Positions 1-6,041 of a DNA stretch of 6,760 nucleotides are shown in pieces (positions within the stretch are counted from its first letter, which is position 1; every line of letters starts with the position of its first letter). The translations under genes were made by a program, and so were the position numbers. The notes below the pieces were generated by a model. That model was given only the letters and a program-made list of their open reading frames with translations. It was not told the DNA's origin and searched no databases. Source of the DNA: Pseudomonadota bacterium (GTDB taxonomy: Bacteria > Pseudomonadota > Gammaproteobacteria > Burkholderiales > Burkholderiaceae_F); NCBI GenBank assembly GCA_021823635.1, contig JAKANT010000094.1, positions 1 through 6,760 on the forward strand, read 5' to 3'.

Positions 1-1448
1 CCAATCTGTCGTTCGCCCTGTGCCCGCTGCTGACCGACGGCGCGATCGAAGCCTTGTTGACCGCGGGCAGCGAAGCGCAGAAAGACCTGTACGTGCCGAA
101 GATGATCGAGGGCCGATGGACCGGCACGATGAACCTGACCGAGCCACAGGCGGGCTCCGATCTGGCGCTGGTGCGAACCCGCGCGCTGCGCCAGCCCGAC
201 GGCGACTATCGCATCAGCGGGCAGAAGATTTTCATTACCTACGGCGAGCACGACATGGCGGAGAACATCGTGCACCTGGTGCTCGCCCGCACGCCGGACG
301 CGCCGGAGGGGGTGAAGGGCATTTCGCTGTTCGTGGTGCCGAAGTTCCTGGTCAACGCGGACGGCTCGCTCGGCGCACGCAACGACGTGTACTGCGCTTC
401 GATCGAACACAAGCTCGGCATCAAGGCGAGCCCCACCGCGGTGCTGATCTACGGCGATGGCCGCGGCGAGGTCGGCGCGGGAGCGATCGGCTATCTGGTC
501 GGCGAGGAGAACCGCGGGCTCGAGTACATGTTCATCATGATGAACGCGGCGCGCTTCGCGGTCGGCGTGCAGGGCATCGCGATCGCCGAGCGCGCCTACC
601 AGCAGGCCGCGGCGTTCGCGCGGCAGCGCGTGCAGAGCCGCGCGGTCGAAGGTTCGAGCGGTCCGGTGCCGATCGTGCACCACCCCGACGTGCGGCGGCT
701 GCTGATGTTCATGCGCGCCAATACCGAGGCGGCGCGCGCGCTCGCGTACGTGGCAGCCGGCTGGGGCGACATTGCGCACCATCACCCGGACGAGCAGACG
801 CGCAAACAGGCGCGCGCCGCCTACGAGTATCTGGTGCCGATCGTCAAAGGCTGGTCGACCGAGATGTCGATCGAGGTCGCCTCGGCCGGCGTGCAGGTGC
901 ACGGCGGCATGGGTTACATCGAGGAAACCGGCGCCGCGCAGCATTACCGCGACGCCCGCATCCTGACGATCTACGAAGGTACGACGGCGATCCAGGCCAA
1001 CGACCTGGTCGGCCGCAAGACGGTACGGGACGGCGGCGCCGTGGCGCGCGCATTCGTCGCGCAGATGCGGGCGACCGCGGGCGAATTGCGCGGCAGCGAC
1101 GACTTGGAAGCGATCAAGACCAGCTTCGAGCAGGCGATCGATGCCTACGCCGAGACCGTTGAATTCGTGCTCGCCAACGCCAAGTCCGACGTGCGCGCCG
1201 TTTTCGCGGGGTCGGTGCCGTATTTGAAGCTGGCCGGCATCACGCTATGCGGCTGGCAGATGGCGCGTGCTGCGGCCATCGCCGAGCGCAAACTGGCCGC
1301 CGGCGCTGGCGACAGAGACTTCCTGCGCGCCAAGGTGACGACCGCGCGCTTCTTCGCCGATCACATGCTGTCGGCCGCGCCGGGTCTGCGCACGAGCATC
1401 GTGCATGGTGCAGCGGGCGTGTTGGCGCTGCCGGCGGACGCCTTCTGA
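1..1448 (+). CDS. Acyl-CoA dehydrogenase, DmdC-like long type (5' partial)
   Basis: Flavoprotein that would catalyse alpha,beta-dehydrogenation of an acyl-CoA thioester, passing electrons from FAD to electron-transfer flavoprotein in the cytoplasm. The reading frame is open from base 3 with no start inside the window, so the N-terminus lies upstream; about 481 residues are visible. Counting from base 3, the middle-domain signature TEPQAGSD is at residues 46-53. The C-terminal helical domain carries HGGMGYIEETG and then IYEGTTAIQ, whose Glu (residue 325, bases 975-977) is at the position of the catalytic base in this family. A further C-terminal extension of about 140 residues follows, as in the roughly 590-600 residue subfamily that includes 3-methylmercaptopropionyl-CoA dehydrogenase (DmdC). 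About 115 residues are therefore missing. The substrate cannot be told from sequence: the DmdC label is often attached to general medium- or long-chain enzymes. The gene ends in TGA, and a hairpin follows. Confidence 0.95.
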   Translation, partial: NLSFALCPLLTDGAIEALLTAGSEAQKDLYVPKMIEGRWTGTMNLTEPQAGSDLALVRTRALRQPDGDYRISGQKIFITYGEHDMAENIVHLVLARTPDAPEGVKGISLFVVPKFLVNADGSLGARNDVYCASIEHKLGIKASPTAVLIYGDGRGEVGAGAIGYLVGEENRGLEYMFIMMNAARFAVGVQGIAIAERAYQQAAAFARQRVQSRAVEGSSGPVPIVHHPDVRRLLMFMRANTEAARALAYVAAGWGDIAHHHPDEQTRKQARAAYEYLVPIVKGWSTEMSIEVASAGVQVHGGMGYIEETGAAQHYRDARILTIYEGTTAIQANDLVGRKTVRDGGAVARAFVAQMRATAGELRGSDDLEAIKTSFEQAIDAYAETVEFVLANAKSDVRAVFAGSVPYLKLAGITLCGWQMARAAAIAERKLAAGAGDRDFLRAKVTTARFFADHMLSAAPGLRTSIVHGAAGVLALPADAF

Positions 1449-1462
1449 GGGCATCCCGCGAA

Positions 1463-1491
1463 CCCGTTCATAGCTACTTTCTATGAGCGGG
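1463..1491 (+). terminator. Hairpin after acyl-CoA dehydrogenase gene, possible terminator
   Basis: Eleven-base arms (1463-1473 and 1481-1491) are complementary except for one position that can form a G-U wobble, around a 7-base loop. It starts 15 bases after the stop codon. No T-run follows, so it is not a classical intrinsic terminator. It could be an mRNA 3'-end stabilising stem or an inefficient terminator. Placement downstream of a stop and before a separate gene supports a 3'-end role; the mechanism is inferred. Confidence 0.45.
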
Positions 1492-1505
1492 ATTGCGATA
1501 AGTCA

Positions 1506-1535
1506 TTGGTTGCGGCGGTGCAGCGACGCTAAATT
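1506..1535 (+). promoter_or_regulatory. Weak candidate sigma70 promoter for rubrerythrin gene
   Basis: TTGGTT at 1506-1511 and TAAATT at 1530-1535 are separated by 18 bases, and this is the most A/T-rich part of the gap. Each box departs from consensus, so the call is weak. It is offered because the gap and the upstream hairpin suggest that the rubrerythrin gene has its own promoter. No operator (OxyR- or PerR-like) was recognised. Confidence 0.25.
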
Positions 1536-1598
1536 TCGCTTGGCTTGGCGCCGGCGACCGGCGCTGGCTCTTGTCGCTTTTTCTGACTGGGAGACGTT

Positions 1599-2021
1599 AT
1601 GCCGCAACTGAAGGGCTCGAAAACCGAAGAGAACCTGAAGTACGCATTCGCCGGCGAATCGCAGGCGAACCGCCGGTACCTGTACTTCGCCGCCAAGGCC
1701 GACGTCGAGGGCTACAACGACGTGGCGGCGGTGTTTCGCTCGACCGCCGAAGGGGAAACGGGGCACGCGCACGGCCACCTCGAGTACCTCGAGCAGGTTG
1801 GCGACCCCGCCACCGGACTGCCGATCGGCAAGACGCGCGACAACCTGAAAGCGGCGATCGCGGGCGAGACGCACGAATACACCGACATGTATCCGGGCAT
1901 GGCCAAGACGGCGCGCCAGGAAGGGTTCGACGAGATCGCCGACTGGTTCGAGACGCTGGCCAAGGCCGAGCGTTCGCACGCGAACAAGTTCCAGAAGACG
2001 CTGGACGCGCTCGCCGACTGA
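1599..2021 (+). CDS. Rubrerythrin (diiron domain only)
   Basis: Cytoplasmic non-heme diiron protein of the ferritin-like four-helix fold; family members reduce hydrogen peroxide to water. The 140-residue product shows the full expected ligand set: Glu20 (in AGESQANRRY), Glu53 and His56 (in EGETGH), Glu90 and Glu93 (in GETHEY), Glu124 and His127 (in KAERSH). The usual C-terminal rubredoxin domain (two CxxC pairs) is absent, and the protein has no cysteine, so electrons must come from another protein. The ATG is preceded by GGGAG at 1589-1593, about 5 bases away. The gene ends in tandem stops, TGA then TAA. It is followed after about 125 bases by an Fe-S protein and a DUF3501 protein, a neighbourhood I recall from other proteobacteria. 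It could be called erythrin or single-domain rubrerythrin. Identity is secure; peroxide as substrate is inferred from the family. Confidence 0.96.
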   Translation: MPQLKGSKTEENLKYAFAGESQANRRYLYFAAKADVEGYNDVAAVFRSTAEGETGHAHGHLEYLEQVGDPATGLPIGKTRDNLKAAIAGETHEYTDMYPGMAKTARQEGFDEIADWFETLAKAERSHANKFQKTLDALAD

Positions 2022-2032
2022 TAACGTCACCG

Positions 2033-2054
2033 CTCCGGCCGTCCCGCGCCGGAG
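2033..2054 (+). terminator. Small hairpin just after rubrerythrin stop codon
   Basis: A perfect 7-base inverted repeat (CTCCGGC at 2033-2039 and GCCGGAG at 2048-2054) surrounds an 8-base loop, beginning 12 bases after the stop. There is no T-run. It may be a weak terminator or an mRNA end-protecting stem, acting with the stronger hairpin further downstream. Confidence 0.35.
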
Positions 2055-2074
2055 ATAGCTCTTGCGTTCGAACG

Positions 2075-2096
2075 GCCGGCGCACGGCGCCGGCTTT
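2075..2096 (+). terminator. Strong GC hairpin followed by TTT, terminator or attenuator candidate
   Basis: A perfect 8-base all-G/C inverted repeat (GCCGGCGC at 2075-2082, GCGCCGGC at 2086-2093) has a 3-base loop and is followed by TTT. The stem is very stable but the T-run is short, so termination would be partial. Another GGCGCC pair (2098-2103 with 2119-2124) could form a further stem just downstream. Position between the rubrerythrin and Fe-S genes suggests transcript processing or a lowered level of the downstream genes; this role is inferred. Confidence 0.4.
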
Positions 2097-2146
2097 CGGC
2101 GCCTGCGGCGCGCCGTCCGGCGCCCGTTTACCGAAAGAAAACCAAG

Positions 2147-3499
2147 ATGACCGTTCGCGAAGGCAGCCTCGAGGCGCCGACCCGGCACCCGATCGACTGG
2201 AAGAATCCCGCTTTCTGGGACGAAGCGGCGCTCGAAAAAGAACTGGAGCGCGTATTCGACATTTGCCACGGCTGCCGCCGCTGCGTCAGCCTGTGCGGCG
2301 CGTTTCCGACCTTGTTCGACCTGGTCGACAACAGCCCGACGATGGAACTGGACGGCGTGCCCAAGGAGAAGTACGCCGACGTCGTCGACCAGTGTTATCT
2401 GTGCGACATGTGTTTCATGACCAAGTGCCCGTACGTGCCGCCGCACCCGTGGAACTTGGATTTCCCGCATTTGATGCTGCGCGCCAAGGCGGTTCGCTTT
2501 CGCAAGCACGGCGCGCGATTTCGCGACAAGTTGCTGTCGTCGACCGACGCGCTCGGCAAACTGGCCGGCATTCCCGTGGTCACGCAGACCGTCAACGCGG
2601 CCAATCGGACGAAGCCCGTGCGCGCGCTTATGGAGTCGCAGCTCGGCGTCGATCGCAATGCCTGGATCCCCGAATATGCGACGCGGAAGTTCCGCTCGGT
2701 CGCGCGCGCGAACAGCGCGCCGCCGGTGCGCGACGGACAGCGCACGCCGGGCAAGGTCGCCGTCTATTCGACCTGTTTCGTCAACTACAACGAGCCGGGC
2801 ATCGGTCATGACCTGCTGAAGATCCTTGCGCACAACGAGATCCCGTACGTGCTGGCCGAAAAGGAGGCTTGCTGCGGGATGCCGAAGCTCGAACTCGGCG
2901 ATCTGGACGCGGTCGAGCGGCTGAAGAACGTCAACATCCCGCAGCTCGCGGCGCTGGCGCGCCAAGGCTACGCGATCCTGACGCCGATTCCTTCCTGCAC
3001 GTTGATGTACAAGCAGGAGTTGCCGCTGCTGTTCCCGGACGATGCCGACGTGGCGGCGGTCAAAGAGGCGATGTGGGATCCGTTCGAGTATCTGGTCGCG
3101 CGTCACAAGGACGGATTGTTGAAAACCGACTTCAAGGCGCCGCTCGGCACGGTGTCCTATCACATTCCCTGCCACGGCCGCGTGCAGAACATCGGCCGCA
3201 AGACGGAGGAGTTGCTGAAACTGCTGCCGGCAACGAAGGTCAATACCGTCGAGCGTTGTTCGGGCCATTCCGGCACGTGGGGGGTGAAGAAAGAGTTTCA
3301 CGCGATGGCGATGAAGATCGGCAGGCCGGTGTTCAAAGCGATGGCGGAGGTCAAGCCCGACTTCATCAGTTCCGATTGTCAGCTCGCCGGTCATCACATC
3401 GCGCAGGGCATCGAAACGGTCGCGCGCGACGCGCCCGACGGCAAGCCGCCGCGGCTCGCCCATCCGATCACGCTGGTCCGCATCGCTTACGGTCTGTAG
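2147..3499 (+). CDS. (Fe-S)-binding protein, heterodisulfide reductase/GlpC-like
   Basis: A 450-residue electron-transfer protein related to the C subunit of anaerobic glycerol-3-phosphate dehydrogenase and to HdrB/D-type subunits. Two N-terminal cysteine clusters suit [4Fe-4S] centres: Cys40-43-46-50 with normal spacing, and Cys83-86-89-94, where the last gap is four residues rather than three, followed by Pro. The C-terminal half holds two CCG-type domains: Cys210 then CCG at 242-244 with Cys284, and Cys342 then CSG at 371-373 with Cys411. In the second, the middle cysteine is Ser. No transmembrane segment or signal peptide is seen, so it is probably soluble. The ATG at 2147 has only a weak purine stretch (GAAAGAAA) upstream. 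The frame is open back to 1571, but that stretch overlaps rubrerythrin and does not look like protein. It lies 12 bases before DUF3501. Physiological partners are unknown; electron donation to rubrerythrin is an inference from context. Confidence 0.93.
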   Translation: MTVREGSLEAPTRHPIDWKNPAFWDEAALEKELERVFDICHGCRRCVSLCGAFPTLFDLVDNSPTMELDGVPKEKYADVVDQCYLCDMCFMTKCPYVPPHPWNLDFPHLMLRAKAVRFRKHGARFRDKLLSSTDALGKLAGIPVVTQTVNAANRTKPVRALMESQLGVDRNAWIPEYATRKFRSVARANSAPPVRDGQRTPGKVAVYSTCFVNYNEPGIGHDLLKILAHNEIPYVLAEKEACCGMPKLELGDLDAVERLKNVNIPQLAALARQGYAILTPIPSCTLMYKQELPLLFPDDADVAAVKEAMWDPFEYLVARHKDGLLKTDFKAPLGTVSYHIPCHGRVQNIGRKTEELLKLLPATKVNTVERCSGHSGTWGVKKEFHAMAMKIGRPVFKAMAEVKPDFISSDCQLAGHHIAQGIETVARDAPDGKPPRLAHPITLVRIAYGL

Positions 3500-3503
3500 G
3501 AGG
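3498..3503 (+). promoter_or_regulatory. Consensus Shine-Dalgarno for DUF3501 gene
   Basis: AGGAGG overlaps the TAG stop of the Fe-S gene and lies 8 bases before the ATG at 3512. This is the best ribosome-binding site in the window. It fixes the start codon and suggests strong, possibly coupled, translation of the downstream gene. Confidence 0.85.
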
Positions 3504-3511
3504 AAACGACG

Positions 3512-4096
3512 ATGGCTCCGATTTCCCGCACCAGCCTGCTGACGCTGGAGGAGTACGCGAAGCAACGCAAGGCGTTTCGCGCCAAGGTGATCGCGCACAA
3601 GAAGAACCGCACCGTGCACGTCGGCGAGCACGTGACGCTCGTGTTCGAGGACGAACTGACCATTCGCTACCAGATCCAGGAGATGCTGCGCATCGAACGT
3701 ACGTTCGAGGAAGAAGGCATCCAGGACGAGCTGGACGCGTACAACCCGCTGATCCCGGACGGCAGCAACCTGAAGGCGACGATGATGATCGAGTACGAAG
3801 ATCCGGTCGTGCGCGCGCGCGAGTTGGCGCGGCTCAAGGGCATCGAAGACCGCACCTACATGCAGGTGGCGGGTCACGAGCGCGTGTATGCAATCGCCGA
3901 CGAAGATCTCGAGCGCGAAAACGAGCAGAAGACTTCGTCGGTTCACTTCCTGCGCTTCGAGTTCACGCCTGAGATGATCGACGCGTTCAAGCGCGGCGAG
4001 CCGGTGGCGATCGGCATCGATCACCCGAATTACCGCGCACGCATCGACGAAATCGCGCCGCAGGTGCAGGCGGCGCTGGCGCGCGACTTCGCGTAG
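3512..4096 (+). CDS. DUF3501 family protein
   Basis: A 194-residue soluble protein that I recognise as DUF3501, a family with no established biochemical role. It is very rich in charged residues, has no cysteine, no membrane span and no signal peptide. Recognisable segments are TLEEYAKQRKAFR near residues 11-23, a stretch around residues 45-62 beginning FEDELTIRYQIQEMLR, YNPLIPDGSNLKATMMIEY at 77-95, and GIDHPNY near the C-terminus. The start is fixed by an AGGAGG site 8 bases upstream. It follows the Fe-S gene by 12 bases and precedes the radical SAM gene by 9, so all three are probably cotranscribed. With no cysteines it is unlikely to carry an Fe-S cluster itself; a role as partner, assembly or regulatory factor for the rubrerythrin/Fe-S pair is only inferred from neighbourhood. 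Confidence 0.9.
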   Translation: MAPISRTSLLTLEEYAKQRKAFRAKVIAHKKNRTVHVGEHVTLVFEDELTIRYQIQEMLRIERTFEEEGIQDELDAYNPLIPDGSNLKATMMIEYEDPVVRARELARLKGIEDRTYMQVAGHERVYAIADEDLERENEQKTSSVHFLRFEFTPEMIDAFKRGEPVAIGIDHPNYRARIDEIAPQVQAALARDFA

Positions 4097-4108
4097 GGAT
4101 GAGCGGTG
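4095..4108 (+). promoter_or_regulatory. Shine-Dalgarno and GTG start of radical SAM gene
   Basis: AGGGA at 4095-4099, overlapping the end of the DUF3501 stop codon, is 6 bases before GTG at 4106. The GTG keeps the reading frame that contains the conserved KGRGATS segment near residue 20. A nearer ATG at 4099 is in another frame that closes at 4230, so the GTG is preferred. Confidence 0.65.
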
Positions 4109-5227
4109 CCGGGCGGGCGCGGCGGCAATGTCGGCGCCCCGGCGCCGGTTCAGCTCGTACGCAAGGGCCGCGGCGCGACCAGCCGGCTTGCGCACCGCTT
4201 CGAAAAGTGGGCGCGCGAGTCCGACCGTGACGCGCTCGACGCCGCGCGGGCCGAGGCGGACCTCGATCGGGAGCCGCCGCCTCTCGCGACCGAGGTGTCG
4301 TTCGAAGACGCGAGAAGCCTGCTCGCGTACAACGAATCGCCCGATCTCGGCTTCGACCGCTCCATCAACCCGTACCGAGGCTGCGAACACGGCTGCCCGT
4401 ACTGCTACGCGCGGCCGACGCACAGCTATCTGAACTTATCGCCGGGGCTGGACTTCGAGACCCGGCTCGTCGCCAAGCGCAACGCCGCCGAGGTGCTGCA
4501 ACGGGAACTCGCCGCGCCGGGCTACCGGCCGGCGCCGGTCAATATCGGCTCGGCGACCGATGCCTATCAGCCGATCGAGCGCGAGCTGAAGATCACGCGC
4601 CGAGTCCTCGAGGTTTTGACGCGAGCGCGCCATCCGTTCGTGATCGTGACCAAATCGGCGCTCGTGGAGCGCGACCTGGACCTGTTGGTGCCGGCCGCGC
4701 AGTCGCGCCTGGCGGCGGTGTTCGTCAGCCTGACCACGCTGGATGCGGGCCTTGCGCGCAGGCTGGAGCCGCGCGCCGCCAGCCCGCAGCGGCGCCTGCG
4801 CGCGATCGAAACCCTGGCACGCGCCGGCGTGCCGGTGCACGTGAACGTGGCACCGGTGATCCCGTTCATCAACGAACCGGAGATCGAATCGCTGCTCGAG
4901 GCCGCCGCAGCCGCCGGGGCGAGCGGTGCGCATTACGCGGTTGTCCGCCTGCCTTGGGAGGTCGATCCGATCTTCCAGGACTGGCTGCGCGCGCACTTCC
5001 CGCAACGGCACGCGCGCGTGATGAACCGTGTGCGCGAGATGCGCGGCGGCAAGGATTACGACGCGCGCTTCGGCATTCGCATGAAGGGCGAAGGCGTTTG
5101 GGCCGAGTTGATTCGGCAACGGTTCGAAAAAAGTGCGGCGCGCGCGGGGCTTGCGCGTGGCGGCGTGACCTTGCGCTCGGATCTGTTTGCGCTGCCGGGC
5201 GCGGGCGCGCAGCTCGATCTGTTCTGA
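4106..5227 (+). CDS. Radical SAM protein, PA0069 family (SplB-like)
   Basis: A 373-residue radical S-adenosylmethionine enzyme. The cluster motif CxxxCxxC is at Cys93, Cys97 and Cys100 (GCEHGCPYCYA), where three cysteines bind a [4Fe-4S] cluster that cleaves SAM. The N-terminal KGRGATS at residues 20-26, the NPYRGCEHGC context, the central NIGSATDAYQPIE and the C-terminal DYDARFGIRMKGEGVW are the pattern I associate with the PA0069/Rv2578c group, distantly related to spore photoproduct lyase. Length is as expected for the family. The reaction and substrate are unknown; DNA repair is sometimes guessed from the SplB relationship but is not shown here. The gene starts with GTG 9 bases after DUF3501, so it is probably in the same operon, though this may be chance packing. 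It converges on the TM2-type gene to the right. Confidence 0.93.
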   Translation: MPGGRGGNVGAPAPVQLVRKGRGATSRLAHRFEKWARESDRDALDAARAEADLDREPPPLATEVSFEDARSLLAYNESPDLGFDRSINPYRGCEHGCPYCYARPTHSYLNLSPGLDFETRLVAKRNAAEVLQRELAAPGYRPAPVNIGSATDAYQPIERELKITRRVLEVLTRARHPFVIVTKSALVERDLDLLVPAAQSRLAAVFVSLTTLDAGLARRLEPRAASPQRRLRAIETLARAGVPVHVNVAPVIPFINEPEIESLLEAAAAAGASGAHYAVVRLPWEVDPIFQDWLRAHFPQRHARVMNRVREMRGGKDYDARFGIRMKGEGVWAELIRQRFEKSAARAGLARGGVTLRSDLFALPGAGAQLDLF

Positions 5228-5232
5228 GCGCC

Positions 5233-5268
5233 GTGCCGCAGGCGGCCGCAACGAGCGGGCTGCGGCGC
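5233..5268. terminator. Possible bidirectional hairpin between convergent genes
   Basis: GCCGCA at 5235-5240 pairs with TGCGGC at 5261-5266, extendable by a wobble and one more G-C pair to 5233/5268. The loop contains the 8-base palindrome at 5242-5249 and a second GCCGCA (5245-5250) that could pair instead. There is no T-run on either strand. It occupies the only gap between two convergent genes, so a shared terminator is plausible but not proven. Confidence 0.25.
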
Positions 5269-5271
5269 CGG

Positions 5272-5667
5272 TCAGACCGTGTAACCGAACAGCGTCTGCA
5301 CCGCGAGCGCAATCGTCGTCATCAGCACGATCGTTCCGACCATCAGCGTGACGATCGCCACCAGCACCGCGTCCCAGCCGCTGTCGTTGCGCCGCCCGCC
5401 GCCCGGATTGAAGCGGGCGTCAAAGCGTTCGTCCGGCATCAGCGCCAGCACCAAGGCTTCGATAAAGCCGGTGAGCACCGGCACCATCAGCACGAAAAAC
5501 GCCGGGCTTTGATACCAGTTGCGCACGCCGACCAGCAGCGGCAGCATGGCCAGCGTCACCGCGAGCGGCAACCACCCCAGGCGTTGACCGAGATAAAAGC
5601 GGTGCGCGCCGAGTGCCCCGGCGACGAAGGCGAGCAAGGCAGCGAAGGCTTTGTGACGGAAGCGCAT
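5272..5667 (-). CDS. TM2 domain-containing membrane protein
   Basis: A 131-residue inner-membrane protein of unknown function. The first helix ends in GALGAHRFYLG (residues 17-27), the hallmark of TM2-domain proteins. Hydrophobic segments lie at about residues 7-27, 30-48, 56-77 and 99-125, giving up to four membrane spans, two more than the core TM2 pair. A polar loop (about 78-98, DERFDARFNPGGGRRNDSG) separates the third and fourth segments. The start MRFRHK gives a positive N-terminus, expected to face the cytoplasm. No clear Shine-Dalgarno site precedes this ATG on the - strand, so the start is less certain than the gene. It stands alone: convergent with the radical SAM gene and divergent from rpsP. 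TM2 proteins have been given various guesses but no general activity. Confidence 0.85.
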   Translation of the reverse strand: MRFRHKAFAALLAFVAGALGAHRFYLGQRLGWLPLAVTLAMLPLLVGVRNWYQSPAFFVLMVPVLTGFIEALVLALMPDERFDARFNPGGGRRNDSGWDAVLVAIVTLMVGTIVLMTTIALAVQTLFGYTV

Positions 5668-5715
5668 CGGTTCGCTTAAAGGAGCGGACGCATGATAAGG
5701 ACGGCCCCGGCCCGT

Positions 5716-5745
5716 TTGCTCGGCGCTCGGTGGCGCGGCTACAAT
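5716..5745 (+). promoter_or_regulatory. Sigma70-type promoter of the rpsP operon
   Basis: TTGCTC at 5716-5721 and TACAAT at 5740-5745 are separated by 18 bases. The -10 box matches consensus at five of six positions. Transcription would begin near 5752 and leave a leader of about 38 bases before the rpsP ATG. Position directly upstream of a ribosomal protein operon supports it. Confidence 0.65.
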
Positions 5746-5752
5746 TTGTAGC
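5738..5752. repeat. Perfect dyad over the rpsP -10 box
   Basis: GCTACAA (5738-5744) and TTGTAGC (5746-5752) form a perfect 7-base inverted repeat about a single central T. It covers the -10 hexamer and reaches the predicted transcription start. It could be a repressor site, or a chance palindrome created by the -10 sequence. Confidence 0.5.
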
Positions 5753-5789
5753 TTTCCGCGGGTGTTTTCTGCCCGAGCAAGGATTGCTT

Positions 5790-6041
5790 ATGGTTGTCAT
5801 TCGACTGGCGCGCGGTGGCGCCAAAAAGCGGCCGTTTTTCAACATCGTCGCGACCGATTCGCGCAATCCGCGCGACGGTCGCTTCATCGAACGCGTCGGC
5901 TTCTACAACCCGAAAGCCGCCGAGGGCGAAGCGAAGTTTCGCGTCGCCGCCGACCGGCTGAGCTACTGGCAGGGCGTGGGTGCCCAGTTGAGCCCCACGG
6001 TGGCACGGCTGGTGAAGGAGTACGGTTCGCAGGCGCAGTGA
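5790..6041 (+). CDS. rpsP: 30S ribosomal protein bS16
   Basis: Small-subunit ribosomal protein that binds 16S rRNA and helps assemble the 30S body. The 83-residue product has the typical beginning MVVIRLARGGAKKRPFFN, then DSRNPRDGRFIERVGFYNP, as in bacterial S16; length is normal. The ATG follows AAGGA (5779-5783) by 6 bases. It is the first gene of the classical rpsP-rimM-trmD operon, behind a good promoter, and its stop overlaps the rimM start by four bases (GTGA), suggesting translational coupling. Identity is secure. Confidence 0.98.
   Translation: MVVIRLARGGAKKRPFFNIVATDSRNPRDGRFIERVGFYNPKAAEGEAKFRVAADRLSYWQGVGAQLSPTVARLVKEYGSQAQ

Noticed and set aside
20..1162. Long + strand open frame overlapping the acyl-CoA dehydrogenase gene in another frame.
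   Set aside because: Its product is arginine-rich low-complexity sequence, while the alternative frame carries clear acyl-CoA dehydrogenase motifs.
1571..2146. Upstream extension of the Fe-S protein frame back to 1571, overlapping rubrerythrin.
   Set aside because: The extension is arginine-rich and unlike any domain. The ATG at 2147 gives the usual short lead before the first cysteine cluster.
4099..4230. ATG at 4099 as a start for the gene after DUF3501.
   Set aside because: It is in a different frame from the radical SAM protein and stops at 4228-4230. The GTG at 4106 has a better-spaced ribosome-binding site.
2027..4423. Open reading frame of 798 codons on the - strand, antisense to the Fe-S, DUF3501 and radical SAM genes.
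   Set aside because: The + strand frames here encode recognisable families with intact motifs. The antisense product is Arg/His/Leu-rich with no recognisable domain, as expected of an opposite-strand shadow in GC-rich DNA.
5668..5715. Promoter on the - strand for the TM2-type gene, with TATCAT (complement of 5692-5697) as a -10 candidate.
   Set aside because: No acceptable -35 box at the proper distance, so it cannot be supported from sequence alone.
5692..5751. A 19-codon open frame with a good Shine-Dalgarno (AAAGGAG at 5678-5684, 7 bases before the ATG) in the gap upstream of rpsP.
   Set aside because: It lies across the rpsP promoter and ends about where transcription should begin, so it would need another promoter that I cannot see. 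The peptide has no recognisable features. It could be revisited if a transcript covers it.
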